Assembly (NCBI GenBank): GCA_016214895.1
Contig: JACRMR010000008.1
Span: forward strand, 248,001-312,000
Length of the DNA stretch: 64,000 nt
Origin: a candidate division KSB1 bacterium
GTDB lineage: Bacteria; Electryoneota; RPQS01
Direction of reading: 5' to 3'
The position numbers were made by a program, and so were the translations under genes. The notes under the pieces were generated by a model. It was not told where the DNA came from and searched no databases. It was given only the letters and a program-made list of their open reading frames with translations. Position 1 is the first letter of the stretch. Each line of letters opens with the position of its first letter. Below, piece by piece: positions 8,558 through 18,203 of this stretch.

Positions 8558-9288
8558 AGCAACGGTTGGCGGTGGTCGCTGTGCTCATTGCCTTCAGTGT
8601 GTGGGTCGGGCTGTCGTGCAAGAAGTACCCGACGGATCCTGAGCATCCGATCGAAGCGACGGTAGCGGGGGGGTACGTGGGTGTGGCGGCATTGGGCGAG
8701 CCGGTTGCCAATGTGCGGATCGAAGTCACTCAAGCGGACTCGGCCGATTTCAGCGGGGCGATAGCCTATCGCGGAGCAACGCTTGCACTCAGTAATATCT
8801 ACACGGACTCGGCTGAAGACACGCTGTGGTTCAATTTTCACCGGGACGGAACGCTTTATCGCGCGCAGGCGGAGATCCAGGATATCGGCCTGGTCGTGCA
8901 TGTGCAGGAGCCCTCCGGGGTCAGCGATTTCCGCGTAAATCGAGAGTTTAGCGGGTACAATCTCACGGGTTACTGGAGCGGCCAATTGTCCAGCACGCAG
9001 TGGAGCACGGTGAACGACGCGCAGTTTTCGATGGATCAGCGGGGCGCCCTGTTCGCGGGAATCGTGACGACCTCCTTCGTGCAGGCCTATCAATTCCAAT
9101 TGACCAGTGGCGGCGTCAACGCCGGATCATTTCAGTTACAGGGCGTGCTGGTACTCGGGGGGACGTCCTATCCGACATTGTGGTCCGGCACTTACACCGG
9201 ACGAGATACGGTGAGCGGAGTGTGGGACGGCGGGGATCAAGGCAGCGTTGACAGCGGCCAGTTCATCTTCTATCGGAGCTACCGGTGA
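8554..9288 (+). CDS. hypothetical exported, probably lipid-anchored protein
   Basis: Unrecognised 244-residue protein. The first 22 residues form a signal sequence ([19 protein letters not shown]) ending in LSC, a weak lipobox, followed by [10 protein letters not shown], a spacer seen in lipoproteins of this type of organism. The rest is rich in Gly, Ser, Thr and aromatic residues with alternating hydrophobic pattern (for example [12 protein letters not shown] and [14 protein letters not shown]), which suggests a beta-sandwich. The start overlaps the uvrB stop (ATGA) and its end overlaps purD (GTGA), so it is cotranscribed and translationally coupled. No function is proposed. Confidence 0.75.
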   Translation: MKQRLAVVAVLIAFSVWVGLSCKKYPTDPEHPIEATVAGGYVGVAALGEPVANVRIEVTQADSADFSGAIAYRGATLALSNIYTDSAEDTLWFNFHRDGTLYRAQAEIQDIGLVVHVQEPSGVSDFRVNREFSGYNLTGYWSGQLSSTQWSTVNDAQFSMDQRGALFAGIVTTSFVQAYQFQLTSGGVNAGSFQLQGVLVLGGTSYPTLWSGTYTGRDTVSGVWDGGDQGSVDSGQFIFYRSYR

Positions 9289-10537
9289 GAATCGCGGTTG
9301 TCGGATCGGGCGGACGGGAACATGCCATTCTGCGCAAACTGGCACAGAGTCCAGGGCAGCATGTCCTGTTCGCACTTCCGGGAAACGGCGGAACACCGCC
9401 GCTGGCCAGCAACATTTCCGTCGATGTCTCAGATGTTAGGGGACTGTATTCAGCGCTGGTCGGTGTGCAGCCTGATCTGGTCATCGTTGGTCCGGAGCAG
9501 CCGCTGGCGGCAGGCCTCGCCGATCTTCTTCAGGCCGGTCGCATTCCTTGCTTCGGTCCGAGTGCGGCCGCGGCCCGAATCGAGTCGTCCAAGGTATTTG
9601 CCAAGGAACTGATGCGAGCGCTGGGCGTACCCACCGCACGGTTCGAAGTGTTTTCTGAGTTTGAGCAGCTCGCGGCCTACTTGATTTCCGCCGGGCCGGG
9701 AAATTGGGTAGTGAAGGCCGACGGCCTGGCGGCGGGCAAGGGCGCATTTGTTTGTGACGACAATGCGCAGACGCTGACCGCGGCACGCGCCCTGCTGGTC
9801 GATGGCGTGCTCGGAGTCGCCGGGAGTCGCGTCGTACTTGAAGAGCGGCTTCACGGTCCTGAAGTGTCGTGCATGTTCTGGAGTGACGGCACGGACTTTC
9901 GCGCGCTGCCGGCGGCGCGGGACTACAAACGGGCGTTGGACGGTGACGCCGGACCGAATACGGGAGGGATGGGTTCGGTTTGCCCGGCGCCGGGGTGGAA
10001 CGATTTGCTGCTATCCGCGGTTGAACAAGACATCGTGAGGCCGGTATTGCGCGGGCTTGCGGATCAGGGAACTCCGTTTGTGGGAGTCTTGTATGCCGGT
10101 CTGATCCTGACCGACGCCGGGGCACAGGTGATCGAGTTCAATTGTCGCTTGGGCGATCCCGAAACACAGTCGGTTCTCGCGGTTTGGGATGGGGATTTCG
10201 CGGAGCATGCCCGGGCGTGCGCTCACGGGAAGCTCGCCGCGCTTCCGCCTGTTGCTCAGGTGAACACGGCGGCGGTGAGCATTGTGTTAGCGGCATCCGG
10301 CTATCCGGCGAGTCATGCGAAGAACATCAGCCTGCGGCAGATTCCGGATGGCCCGGCAGCTTACACGCTTCATTCAGGAACGTCGCTGCAGGGCGCGGAG
10401 CCAGTGAGCAGCGGCGGCCGGGTGCTGAACGCCGTGGGTATTGGAACGGGGGTTTCCGCGGCATCGCGCCACGCATACGAACTGGCTGCCAAGCTTGCGG
10501 TTCCCGGGTTGCGCTATCGAACGGACATCGGTCAGGG

Positions 10538-10541
<4 letters not shown>
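9285..10541 (+). CDS. purD: phosphoribosylamine--glycine ligase (GAR synthetase)
   Basis: Catalyses ATP-dependent joining of glycine to 5-phosphoribosylamine, the second step of purine synthesis, in the cytoplasm. The 418 residues have the N-domain opening [24 protein letters not shown], the ATP-grasp with [23 protein letters not shown], and the metal-binding [13 protein letters not shown] near residue 285-297. The GTG start at 9285 overlaps the preceding stop. Other pur genes are absent here, so it is detached from the pathway cluster and embedded with uvrB and lptE. Its TGA overlaps the ATG of the regulator gene. Confidence 0.97.
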
Positions 10542-11615
<1,074 letters not shown>

Positions 11616-11629
<14 letters not shown>

Positions 11630-12101
11630 CGCGTTGCTCGCGGTGGCCCTGCTTGTCGCGGGCTGCAGCTACTCGTTTCGGGGCCAGAGTGCTGGTGCGA
11701 TCAAGTCCATTTCGATTCCGACCTTTGAGAATCTTTCGACGGAATTCGGCATCGCGGACTTGGTCACGCAGACGCTGACGCGTGGTTTTCAGCGCGACGG
11801 CACGTTGCGCGTGACGTCGGAGTCCCAGGCGGACGCCATTTTGCGCGGCCGGATCGTGCGCGTCGAGGATCAACCCTATACGGCCCGGGCGAATCAAGTG
11901 GTTGAAGAATATCGGTTCGCGATGAGCTGCGAGATTGAGCTGATCGACAATGCGACGCAGAATCCGCTGTGGACGCAGGTTTACCCCGCCTGGGCCATCT
12001 ATCCGTACACGGGATCGCTGGAGAATCGCAATGCCGCGATTGAAGAAGCGGTCGGTAAGCTGCAACTGGATATACTGAATAAGATCGTCGGTAGCTGGTA
12101 A
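11616..12101 (+). CDS. lptE: LPS assembly lipoprotein LptE (LptE-like, DUF-type)
   Basis: Outer-membrane lipoprotein expected to plug and support LptD during lipopolysaccharide insertion. The 161 residues start with a signal peptide ending in the lipobox VAGC (Cys17), followed by SYSFRG, the YSF-type motif typical of this family, then SISIPTFENLSTEFGIADLV, a sequence pattern found in LptE of FCB-group bacteria. The ATG at 11616 overlaps the end of the regulator gene by 14 nt. The stop overlaps the tsaC start (TAATG). It supports an LPS-bearing outer membrane. lptD is not in the window. Confidence 0.85.
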
Positions 12102-12736
12102 TGATCCTGCGTGACCTATCCGGTGCGAATTTCGTCGCGGTGGTCGCCGACACCGTGGAAGCGATTCGCCGCGGCGACCTGGTGCTCTTTCCGACGGATA
12201 CGGTGTACGGGATCGGCGGTTTGGCGTTCAGCCAGACCGTTTTCGAGAAACTGCAGCGCGTCAAGCCGGAACGCGGCGCGAAACCGACCGCGGTTTTGAT
12301 CGACAGCATCATCCGCATGAGCCAGTGCGCGGGGGACGTGCCGTCGCCGCGAATTGTCGCGCTCGCCGAGCGCTTCTGGCCGGGTCCGCTCACGCTGGTC
12401 TGGAAGACGTCGGGCGCGATCCCCGAGGAGTTTCAGACCCCGGATCGCTCGTTGGGTTATCGTGTGCCGAAATCTGATTTTCTGCTACAGGTGTTGAGCG
12501 CAATTGAGGCTCCGTTGTGGGCAACCAGTGCAAACTTGCCGGGGCATAAGCCTCCCGGTTTCTTCGGGGAAGTCAGCCCGGCCGTGACGGGAGCCTGTGA
12601 CTTTGTGGTGAAAACCGGAGAATTACTGCAAGGTCGGGCGTCCACGGTGGTGGACGTTCGAGGCAAGGAGCCGGTCGTCGTTCGCGAACTATCGGTGAAG
12701 GAGTCGGAGATTATGTCGGTGTGGAAGCATGCCTGA
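12101..12736 (+). CDS. tsaC: L-threonylcarbamoyladenylate synthase (TsaC/Sua5/YrdC family)
   Basis: Makes threonylcarbamoyl-AMP from threonine, bicarbonate and ATP for t6A formation. The 211 residues are a single YrdC domain: RRGDLVLFPTDTVYGIGG (about 22-40) with the basic KPERGAKP stretch, RFWPGPLTLVW, LGYRVP, and ATSANLPGHKPP (about 143-154). It lacks the Sua5 C-terminal extension, hence TsaC type. The ATG shares one base with the lptE stop and the end overlaps the DUF3108 gene by 8 nt. Its product feeds TsaD, whose gene begins at 501 on the other strand. Confidence 0.95.
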   Translation: MILRDLSGANFVAVVADTVEAIRRGDLVLFPTDTVYGIGGLAFSQTVFEKLQRVKPERGAKPTAVLIDSIIRMSQCAGDVPSPRIVALAERFWPGPLTLVWKTSGAIPEEFQTPDRSLGYRVPKSDFLLQVLSAIEAPLWATSANLPGHKPPGFFGEVSPAVTGACDFVVKTGELLQGRASTVVDVRGKEPVVVRELSVKESEIMSVWKHA

Positions 12737-13655
12737 CCGGGGAACGAAATTTGCACAGCTTGGAGAAATGCTGACTTTGCACGTGAGACCGCCGACCCAT
12801 CTGCTGACGTTGATTGCGCTGGCCTTGCTGCTTCGCGGGTTCGCGCCTGCTCCGGGCGTGGCCGAGGAACGACCGGACCTGGTGAGTGTGGATCCGTTGG
12901 GCCGCGCCGATTCCGCCATGCGCGACTTGCCAACCATCATCACGCCGGAATACTGGCTGGGCGAGGAGATGGAGTACAAGGTCGTGTTCGGCTTTGTACC
13001 GGCGGGCAAGGCAAAACTCGCCGTGCTTGACACGACCCGCCTGAACGGTGAGCTGGTAATGCGCGCGATGTCCAGTGCGCGCAGCGCGAAAGCCTATGAC
13101 TTGATTTTCAAGGTACGTGATACGATCGAAACGTGGATCGACGCCGATTCGGTGTACACGCATCAATTCCGCAAGCGACTTCACGAGGGCACATACAACG
13201 ACGACAAGTTAGTGAAGTTCGACCTGGCGGAGTGGTTGGTGCATTGGTGGGACGACGGCAAGGCCAAGCCGGTGATCGCGGTGCCGCCGCGAGTGCAGGA
13301 CGTGCTCTCCGCGGGCTTCAAGGCGCGCCTGTTGCCGTTGGCCGTCGGTGACACGATGTATATCACGACTCATGACGTGAACAAGACGTATGACTTGATG
13401 GTCATTACGCACGCGCGCGAGACCGTGGAGTGTGAGCTTGGATCATTTGATTGTTTGAAGGTCGAGCCCGTGTTCCGCAGCGGAGGACTGTTCAAGAAGG
13501 AGCGCGGGGCGCGCGTTTATGTCTGGGTAACCAACGATCAATACCGGATCCCGATCCGAATGCAGTCGCGGGTCTCGTTTGGCTCCTTCATGGCCGTGCT
13601 CGACAACTATCGTCCTCCCTACTCCCGCTCCGGAATCCAAACGATTGGACCATAG
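12729..13655 (+). CDS. DUF3108 family exported protein
   Basis: A 308-residue protein with an N-terminal signal sequence (LLTLIALALLLRGFAPAPGVA) and a DUF3108-type beta-rich body beginning EYWLGEEMEYKVVFGFVPAGKA (residues about 75-96; only the first 20 residues are the hallmark). Members are periplasmic and sometimes linked to envelope or lipoprotein genes; no activity is established. A later ATG at 12768 would give a more compact signal peptide, but its ribosome site is very close, so the 12729 start is kept. It is the last gene of the uvrB operon, followed by a terminator at 13688-13713. Confidence 0.85.
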   Translation: MPDRGTKFAQLGEMLTLHVRPPTHLLTLIALALLLRGFAPAPGVAEERPDLVSVDPLGRADSAMRDLPTIITPEYWLGEEMEYKVVFGFVPAGKAKLAVLDTTRLNGELVMRAMSSARSAKAYDLIFKVRDTIETWIDADSVYTHQFRKRLHEGTYNDDKLVKFDLAEWLVHWWDDGKAKPVIAVPPRVQDVLSAGFKARLLPLAVGDTMYITTHDVNKTYDLMVITHARETVECELGSFDCLKVEPVFRSGGLFKKERGARVYVWVTNDQYRIPIRMQSRVSFGSFMAVLDNYRPPYSRSGIQTIGP

Positions 13656-13687
13656 CGAGACCGTTGAACATGCATTCAGGTGCGTGG

Positions 13688-13713
13688 CGGCGCGGCGATA
13701 CCGCGCCGTTTCT
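13688..13713 (+). terminator. rho-independent terminator of the uvrB operon
   Basis: An 8-bp GC stem (13688-13695 with 13701-13708, CGGCGCGG against CCGCGCCG) with loop CGATA is followed by TTTCT. It lies 33 nt after the DUF3108 stop and before the next promoter. The T-tract is short. Confidence 0.7.
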
Positions 13714-13756
13714 GCATCGCCGGATGACGGAGATTTCTGCGAACCGCCGAAATCGC

Positions 13757-13786
13757 TTGACATCATGCACAAATCTGCTTTATTAG
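13757..13786 (+). promoter_or_regulatory. predicted promoter for the four-gene membrane cassette
   Basis: A perfect TTGACA (13757-13762) is followed after 18 nt by TATTAG (13781-13786, 4 of 6). It lies in the 263-nt gap between the DUF3108 terminator and the FN3-like gene at 13919. The leader would be about 125 nt, in which no further feature is seen. Confidence 0.6.
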
Positions 13787-13918
13787 GCGTAGTCCCTGTC
13801 AGTCGCGTGACCTCATTCGCTGCCATCGCGCGCGTCTTGAGCAGCAGCTGCGCTGCAGGGCCGCCAGCGACCGTTCCACTCCCTTAACTCTCAACTGACA
13901 ATTTCTCACGACCGGCTC

Positions 13919-15151
13919 ATGCCCAGACTGTTGCGCCTCTTTGCATGGTGGATGGCCGTTACGGCGTCCATCGCGCTGGCCCAGGACATCCTCGTAACAG
14001 CGCAGGGTCCGGCGCCTCGTGACGTTGCAATTGCCGACGTGCCCAATGATGACGGCACGTCGATGGTTGTCACGTGGCAGCCGAGCCCCTTGCCGGGATT
14101 CCAGATCTTCGGGTACGAAGTGCGATTGTCGGAGAATGACCGGGACGGATTCGTGGTCGTCGGAGCGGCGCCCGCGCTGGCGCGCGATCTGACGGTGAGT
14201 TCCGGGGAGAATTTCCGGATCAGCCACCGCGGGCAATATTTCGCGCAAGTCGTCGCGCTCGATTCAACCTTGGTCGCGGTGCCGGACTCGTTTCGCGCGG
14301 ATTCGGTGGTGTATCGCACGGCCAAGCGGTTGCGCCGGAGCGAGTCGCCGGTGAGCGCGATGTTTCGCCCACAAGTCTCGTGGTTCAATACGAACCGGGT
14401 GAACATCTTGTTGATGATCCTGGTCTTTTTTGCGCTGGTGCTCTACTGGGTTAAGCGGGCGAAGCGCGGCGAAACGCTGAAGTTTCGCCGTTTGGCGGGA
14501 ATCGACGCGATCGACGAAGCGATCGGACGGGCGACGGAATTAGGGAAACCCGTGCTTTATGTACCGGGCACTCAGAACATCGAGAATATTCAGACGATCG
14601 CGTCGATTCAGTTATTGACATCGGTAGCATCGAAGTGCGCAAACTACGACACCCCGATCATCGTACCGCTGAACCGCGCGTTTATGGTGGGAGTCGCCGA
14701 AGAGGCGGTGAAGCAGGGCTATCTCAACGCGGCACGACCGGACAGCTACAACCGGGACAATATTCGCTATCTCTCGGATGAGCAGTTCGCGTTTACGAGC
14801 GGAGTCGCGGGGATCATGATGCGCGAAAAGACCGCGGCTCACCTGTATCTCGGAGCCTTCTTCGCGGAGTCCTTGATCCTCTCGGAGACCGGATTCGCCA
14901 GCGGGTCGATCCAGATCGCAGGGACGGCGAACGTGCATCAGCTGCCGTTTTTCGTAGTCGCCTGTGACTACACATTGATCGGCGAGGAGTATTTTGCGGC
15001 GAGCGCGCTCGTGACACAAAACGCGGACATGCTGGGGACGGTCAAGGCCACGGACTGGTTCAAGCTCGGGTTGATCGTGCTGCTGGTGGCCGCCATGATT
15101 CTCGAACTGTTTGGCGTTCACGTTATCGCCAGCTGGTTCTCCGTAAGCTAA
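13919..15151 (+). CDS. exported FN3-like/transmembrane protein with Rossmann-like cytoplasmic domain (possibly DUF6754)
   Basis: Function unknown. The 410 residues show a signal peptide (1-22, cut near ALAQ), an FN3-like beta domain outside the membrane (about 30-120, including MVVTWQPSP and FGYEVRLSEN), one membrane helix (about 137-157, NILLMILVFFALVLYWV), a cytoplasmic alpha/beta domain (about 165-375: GKPVLYVPGTQNIENIQTIA, PIIVPLNRAFMVGVAEEAVK, AGTANVHQLPFFVVACDY), and a C-terminal helix (about 380-403). It may belong to the family catalogued as DUF6754, which I could not verify. First gene of a cassette of four membrane proteins. Confidence 0.75.
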   Translation: MPRLLRLFAWWMAVTASIALAQDILVTAQGPAPRDVAIADVPNDDGTSMVVTWQPSPLPGFQIFGYEVRLSENDRDGFVVVGAAPALARDLTVSSGENFRISHRGQYFAQVVALDSTLVAVPDSFRADSVVYRTAKRLRRSESPVSAMFRPQVSWFNTNRVNILLMILVFFALVLYWVKRAKRGETLKFRRLAGIDAIDEAIGRATELGKPVLYVPGTQNIENIQTIASIQLLTSVASKCANYDTPIIVPLNRAFMVGVAEEAVKQGYLNAARPDSYNRDNIRYLSDEQFAFTSGVAGIMMREKTAAHLYLGAFFAESLILSETGFASGSIQIAGTANVHQLPFFVVACDYTLIGEEYFAASALVTQNADMLGTVKATDWFKLGLIVLLVAAMILELFGVHVIASWFSVS

Positions 15152-15170
15152 CCCGGACCCGAATTCAGGC

Positions 15171-15794
15171 ATGAGAAGAGAGATTCCGCTGCTGATTACG
15201 TTGGTATTTGGGCTGTTTATGATTGTCCAATACTTCATTCCGCACCCGACGGTGAACTTGCTTGCCGGTCAGTTGCAGGGTTGGGCGATCATCGTGATCG
15301 CATTTTCTTATGTGCTGGGGTCGGCGAATATCCTGCGGATCAATGGCGAGTTGGTCTATCGCAAGGCGCCGCATTGGCCGTACAAACTGGTATTGGTGCT
15401 GGGCTTCTTTCTGATGGTGATCCCGGGTCTGGTGGGCGGCATCAAGGAAGGAGACTTTGCCAACGATCGGTTGTTCAACAATATCTACACGCCGATGTCG
15501 GCGACGATGTATGCTTCGCTCGCGTTCTTCATCGCCTCCGCGGCCTTTCGCGCATTTCGAATTCGGACGTGGCAGGCCGCGGTGCTGGCGATCACCGCGG
15601 TACTCGTGATGCTCGGGCGGATTCCGCTCAGCGCGTCGATTTGGAAAGACCTGCCGCCGGTCGTGGACTGGATCATGAATGTGCCGAATACCGCCGCGCA
15701 GCGCGGAATTCTGATCGGGGCGGCGCTGGGCGCGATTGCCACCGGGCTCAAGGTTATCCTGGGCATTGAACGCAGTTATCTGGGTCGGGAATGA
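15171..15794 (+). CDS. polytopic membrane protein of unknown function (cassette gene 2)
   Basis: A 207-residue protein with about six membrane helices: LLITLVFGLFMIVQYFI, AIIVIAFSYVLGSANIL, LVLVLGFFLMVIPGLVGG, TMYASLAFFIASAAFRAF, AAVLAITAVLVMLG and a C-terminal GILIGAALGAIATGLKVIL. No catalytic or transporter signature is recognised. A charged stretch KEGDFANDRLFNN lies between helices 3 and 4. It starts 19 nt after the first cassette gene and ends 16 nt before the third, so the four genes are cotranscribed. A membrane scaffold partner for the two bitopic neighbours is a reasonable guess and no more. Confidence 0.75.
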   Translation: MRREIPLLITLVFGLFMIVQYFIPHPTVNLLAGQLQGWAIIVIAFSYVLGSANILRINGELVYRKAPHWPYKLVLVLGFFLMVIPGLVGGIKEGDFANDRLFNNIYTPMSATMYASLAFFIASAAFRAFRIRTWQAAVLAITAVLVMLGRIPLSASIWKDLPPVVDWIMNVPNTAAQRGILIGAALGAIATGLKVILGIERSYLGRE

Positions 15795-15810
15795 GCGAAC
15801 AAGGAAATAC

Positions 15811-16647
15811 ATGAGCCATCTCTTTCTGTCGAAACTTGAGAAGCTCGACCGGCGTTGGATCTACCTGTTCATTGCGCTCAGTGTCGCGCTGCCATTGTTT
15901 CTGAAATTCGGCATCGCGCCCGCGGTGACGCCGCCGGTTCGCGCATTTTACAACGCGATCGAGGAGCTGCCGGCCGGTTCGTTAGTGCTGCTATCCGCGG
16001 ATTACGATCCGGGCGGCAAAGCCGAATTGAATCCGATGATGCAGGCCACCCTGCGCCACCTATGTGAAAGGCGCCTGCGCTTTGTGGTGATCACGCTGTG
16101 GTCCACCGGGCCGGCGCTGGTCGAGCAGCAGGTGAATTTGATCTGTCGCGATGAGTACGGGCTGAAGTACGGCGAAGATTACTGCTACCTCGGCCAGAAA
16201 GAGGGGCGGGAGGCGGTGATTGTGGAAATGGGCCGCTCGCTGCGCAGCGCATTTCCGTTGGACTACTATCACACGCCGATTGAGCGGATTCCGCTCATGC
16301 GGACCGTGGAAAATTATGCGAGTTTCGCTTTGCTCGTCAACATCTCGGCCGGCTATCCCGGCACCAAGGAGTACGTGCAGTATGTTCAGGCGCGCTTCGG
16401 GATCCCGATTGTCAGCGGCGCGTCAGCGGTTTCGGTTCCTGAATACTCCGCTTACCTGCAGAGCGGGCAATTGCGCGGATTGTTGACCGGGATCAGCGGG
16501 GCGGCAGAGTATGAATCACTCCTGAAGAAACCGGGGTTGGCGCTGATTACGATGGGCGGTCAGACGACCGGGCATTTGATTATCATCTTTTTCATCGTCG
16601 TCGGCAACGTGATCTTCTTCATCAACCGTCGGTCAAGGAGCGCTTGA
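15811..16647 (+). CDS. bitopic membrane protein with extracytoplasmic alpha/beta domain (cassette gene 3)
   Basis: Unrecognised 278-residue protein: an N-terminal anchor (about 17-36, WIYLFIALSVALPLFLKFGI), a large soluble domain, and a C-terminal helix (about 250-270, LIIIFFIVVGNVIFF). The soluble part has alternating beta-alpha segments (LPAGSLVLLSADYDPGG, RFVVITLWSTGPALVEQQ, RFGIPIVSGASAVSVPEY, PGLALITMGGQT), resembling a Rossmann or periplasmic-binding-like fold. The ATG at 15811 has AAGGAA 5 nt before it; a longer upstream frame overlaps gene 2 and is rejected. Its stop TGA overlaps the start of gene 4 (TGATG). Confidence 0.78.
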   Translation: MSHLFLSKLEKLDRRWIYLFIALSVALPLFLKFGIAPAVTPPVRAFYNAIEELPAGSLVLLSADYDPGGKAELNPMMQATLRHLCERRLRFVVITLWSTGPALVEQQVNLICRDEYGLKYGEDYCYLGQKEGREAVIVEMGRSLRSAFPLDYYHTPIERIPLMRTVENYASFALLVNISAGYPGTKEYVQYVQARFGIPIVSGASAVSVPEYSAYLQSGQLRGLLTGISGAAEYESLLKKPGLALITMGGQTTGHLIIIFFIVVGNVIFFINRRSRSA

Positions 16648-17306
16648 TGGATTTTCTGTGGAGCAGCGTTGCGGCCTTCTGTACGGTAGCGGTGCTGAGT
16701 TTCCTGTATAAGGACAATCCGTTCTACAAGTTTGCCGAGCACCTCTTTGTCGGAGTCGCGGCAGGCTATGTGGTTTGCACCGAGTTCTACAATGTGATTC
16801 TGCCGAACTTGTGGCGTCCGCTTTCCACCGGACAGAACTACTTTCTGCTCATTCCGCTCTTGATGGGGGCGGCCTTGTTTACGCGCTTCTCGTCCGGGCT
16901 GTCCTGGATCTCGCGGTACCCGATGTCGTTGATTATCGGCGTCTATGCGGGGCTGGCGGTCATTGGCTTTGCCTCCGGCGATCTGGTGCTGCAGGTGCAG
17001 GCGAGCTTGATCCCGGTGATTTCGGTGCCATCGATTGAGCATTTCGCCGGCAATCCCGGGGCGTTGACCTTCCTCGGCATGCTGGACAATCCGACATTTA
17101 CCATCGGTCTGGTGTGCGTGCTGTTTTACTTCTTCTTTTCGATCGAGCAGCGGGGTCCGTTGCGATACGCGGCGATTGGCGGGACCGCGCTGCTCATGGT
17201 GGGCTTTGGGGCCGGCTACGGCTACACCGTGATGAACCGGATCGCATTGCTGTTCGATCGACTGTATTTTCTGATGGTCGAGTATCTCAAAGTCGCGACG
17301 GTGTAA
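16647..17306 (+). CDS. polytopic membrane protein of unknown function (cassette gene 4)
   Basis: A 219-residue protein with about seven membrane helices (for example FLWSSVAAFCTVAVLSFLY, FLLIPLLMGAALFTRF, LIIGVYAGLAVIGFASG, FTIGLVCVLFYFFFSIEQ, AAIGGTALLMVGFGAGYGY). A polar stretch VISVPSIEHFAGNPGA lies in a loop. No family is recognised. The ATG at 16647 has AAGGAG at 16635-16640 and shares one base with the preceding stop; the TTG three bases earlier is less likely. It is the last cassette gene, followed by a strong terminator. Confidence 0.75.
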   Translation: MDFLWSSVAAFCTVAVLSFLYKDNPFYKFAEHLFVGVAAGYVVCTEFYNVILPNLWRPLSTGQNYFLLIPLLMGAALFTRFSSGLSWISRYPMSLIIGVYAGLAVIGFASGDLVLQVQASLIPVISVPSIEHFAGNPGALTFLGMLDNPTFTIGLVCVLFYFFFSIEQRGPLRYAAIGGTALLMVGFGAGYGYTVMNRIALLFDRLYFLMVEYLKVATV

Positions 17307-17343
17307 GACTGCTGGCCGAACAGGTGCCGATTCACAAGATGCG

Positions 17344-17372
17344 AAACGCCGCGGTTGATTCCGCGGCGTTTT
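17344..17372. terminator. bidirectional terminator between the membrane cassette and lepB
   Basis: A perfect 11-bp stem (17344-17354 with 17361-17371, AAACGCCGCGG against CCGCGGCGTTT) with loop TTGATT. It has a T-run on the plus strand and A-run before it giving T on the minus strand. It sits between convergent genes, so it can end both. Confidence 0.85.
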
Positions 17373-17403
17373 CCGTTGGCAAAACCTGACGACGAGCCCG
17401 GGA

Positions 17404-18159
17404 TCAGTGGATCATGGTGCCGATCCGCCCCCAGCGAATGATGTCATACCAGTGGCTGAGATCGACGTACTTGTTGTAGCTGAAGTATATAACGAGCGCC
17501 TGACCGACGATATTGTCCTGCGGCACGAATCCCCAGAATCGCGAGTCCTCAGAGTTATCGCGGTTATCACCCATCATGAAGTAGTGTCCGGCAGGGACGG
17601 TGATCGGTCCGTAGTTATCACGATTCCAGGGGATCCCGGGCGGCTGGCCGAACATCCCGCGTTCGGCGATACCCAGCGGGGCCATTTCGCGCGTATGCTT
17701 GGAGAACGCCGGGTTTTCGAAGAGCTGACCATCGACAAACACTTGTCGCAGTCGAATCTCGACCGTCTGCCCCGGTCCGGCAACACAACGCTTGATGTAA
17801 TTCAATTCAGGATTTCGCGGATAGCGGAAGACGACGATGTCACCGGACTGCACGCTGCGCGGACCGTCGAACTTGTAACTCGGAATGCTGAAGCCGAACT
17901 TGGTGAACGGAACGCCCAGCCAGTCGGGGGTGCGCACTCCGTACACGAATTTGTTCACCAGCAGGAAATCCCCGACCAGCAGCGTGTCTTCCATCGAACC
18001 CGTGGGAATTCGGAATGCTTCGACGGTAGTGACGCGGATAAAGAACACCATGACGATGAGCGTCACGATGAAGTCCGTCCACTCGCGAACGGTGCTGCGC
18101 GGGCGATCGCCGCTGTGGCCGGCTGCCGTCTTCAGCGTGTTTTCAGCGGGCATCTGCAA
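17404..18159 (-). CDS. lepB: signal peptidase I
   Basis: Inner-membrane protease that removes signal peptides from Sec and Tat exported proteins. The 251 residues have one N-terminal membrane helix (about 28-45), the catalytic serine in IPTGSMEDTL (Ser55), the general-base lysine in YIKRCVAGPG (Lys123), and the box E motif GDNRDNS-DSR-WG (197-210). It matches the length of single-helix type enzymes. It is the last gene of the long minus-strand run and starts 44 nt after the lepA stop, the same lepA-lepB order as in E. coli. The Met at residue 3 could be the true start. Confidence 0.96.
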   Translation of the reverse strand: MQMPAENTLKTAAGHSGDRPRSTVREWTDFIVTLIVMVFFIRVTTVEAFRIPTGSMEDTLLVGDFLLVNKFVYGVRTPDWLGVPFTKFGFSIPSYKFDGPRSVQSGDIVVFRYPRNPELNYIKRCVAGPGQTVEIRLRQVFVDGQLFENPAFSKHTREMAPLGIAERGMFGQPPGIPWNRDNYGPITVPAGHYFMMGDNRDNSEDSRFWGFVPQDNIVGQALVIYFSYNKYVDLSHWYDIIRWGRIGTMIH

Positions 18160-18203
18160 TCAACTGATCTCCATGAATAGTATCGGGGTAAATCACGGAA
18201 ACG

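Noticed and set aside
10142-10537. N-terminal extension of the sigma54-type regulator
   Set aside because: This stretch is the other frame of purD; the ATG at 10538 overlapping the purD stop is a better start.
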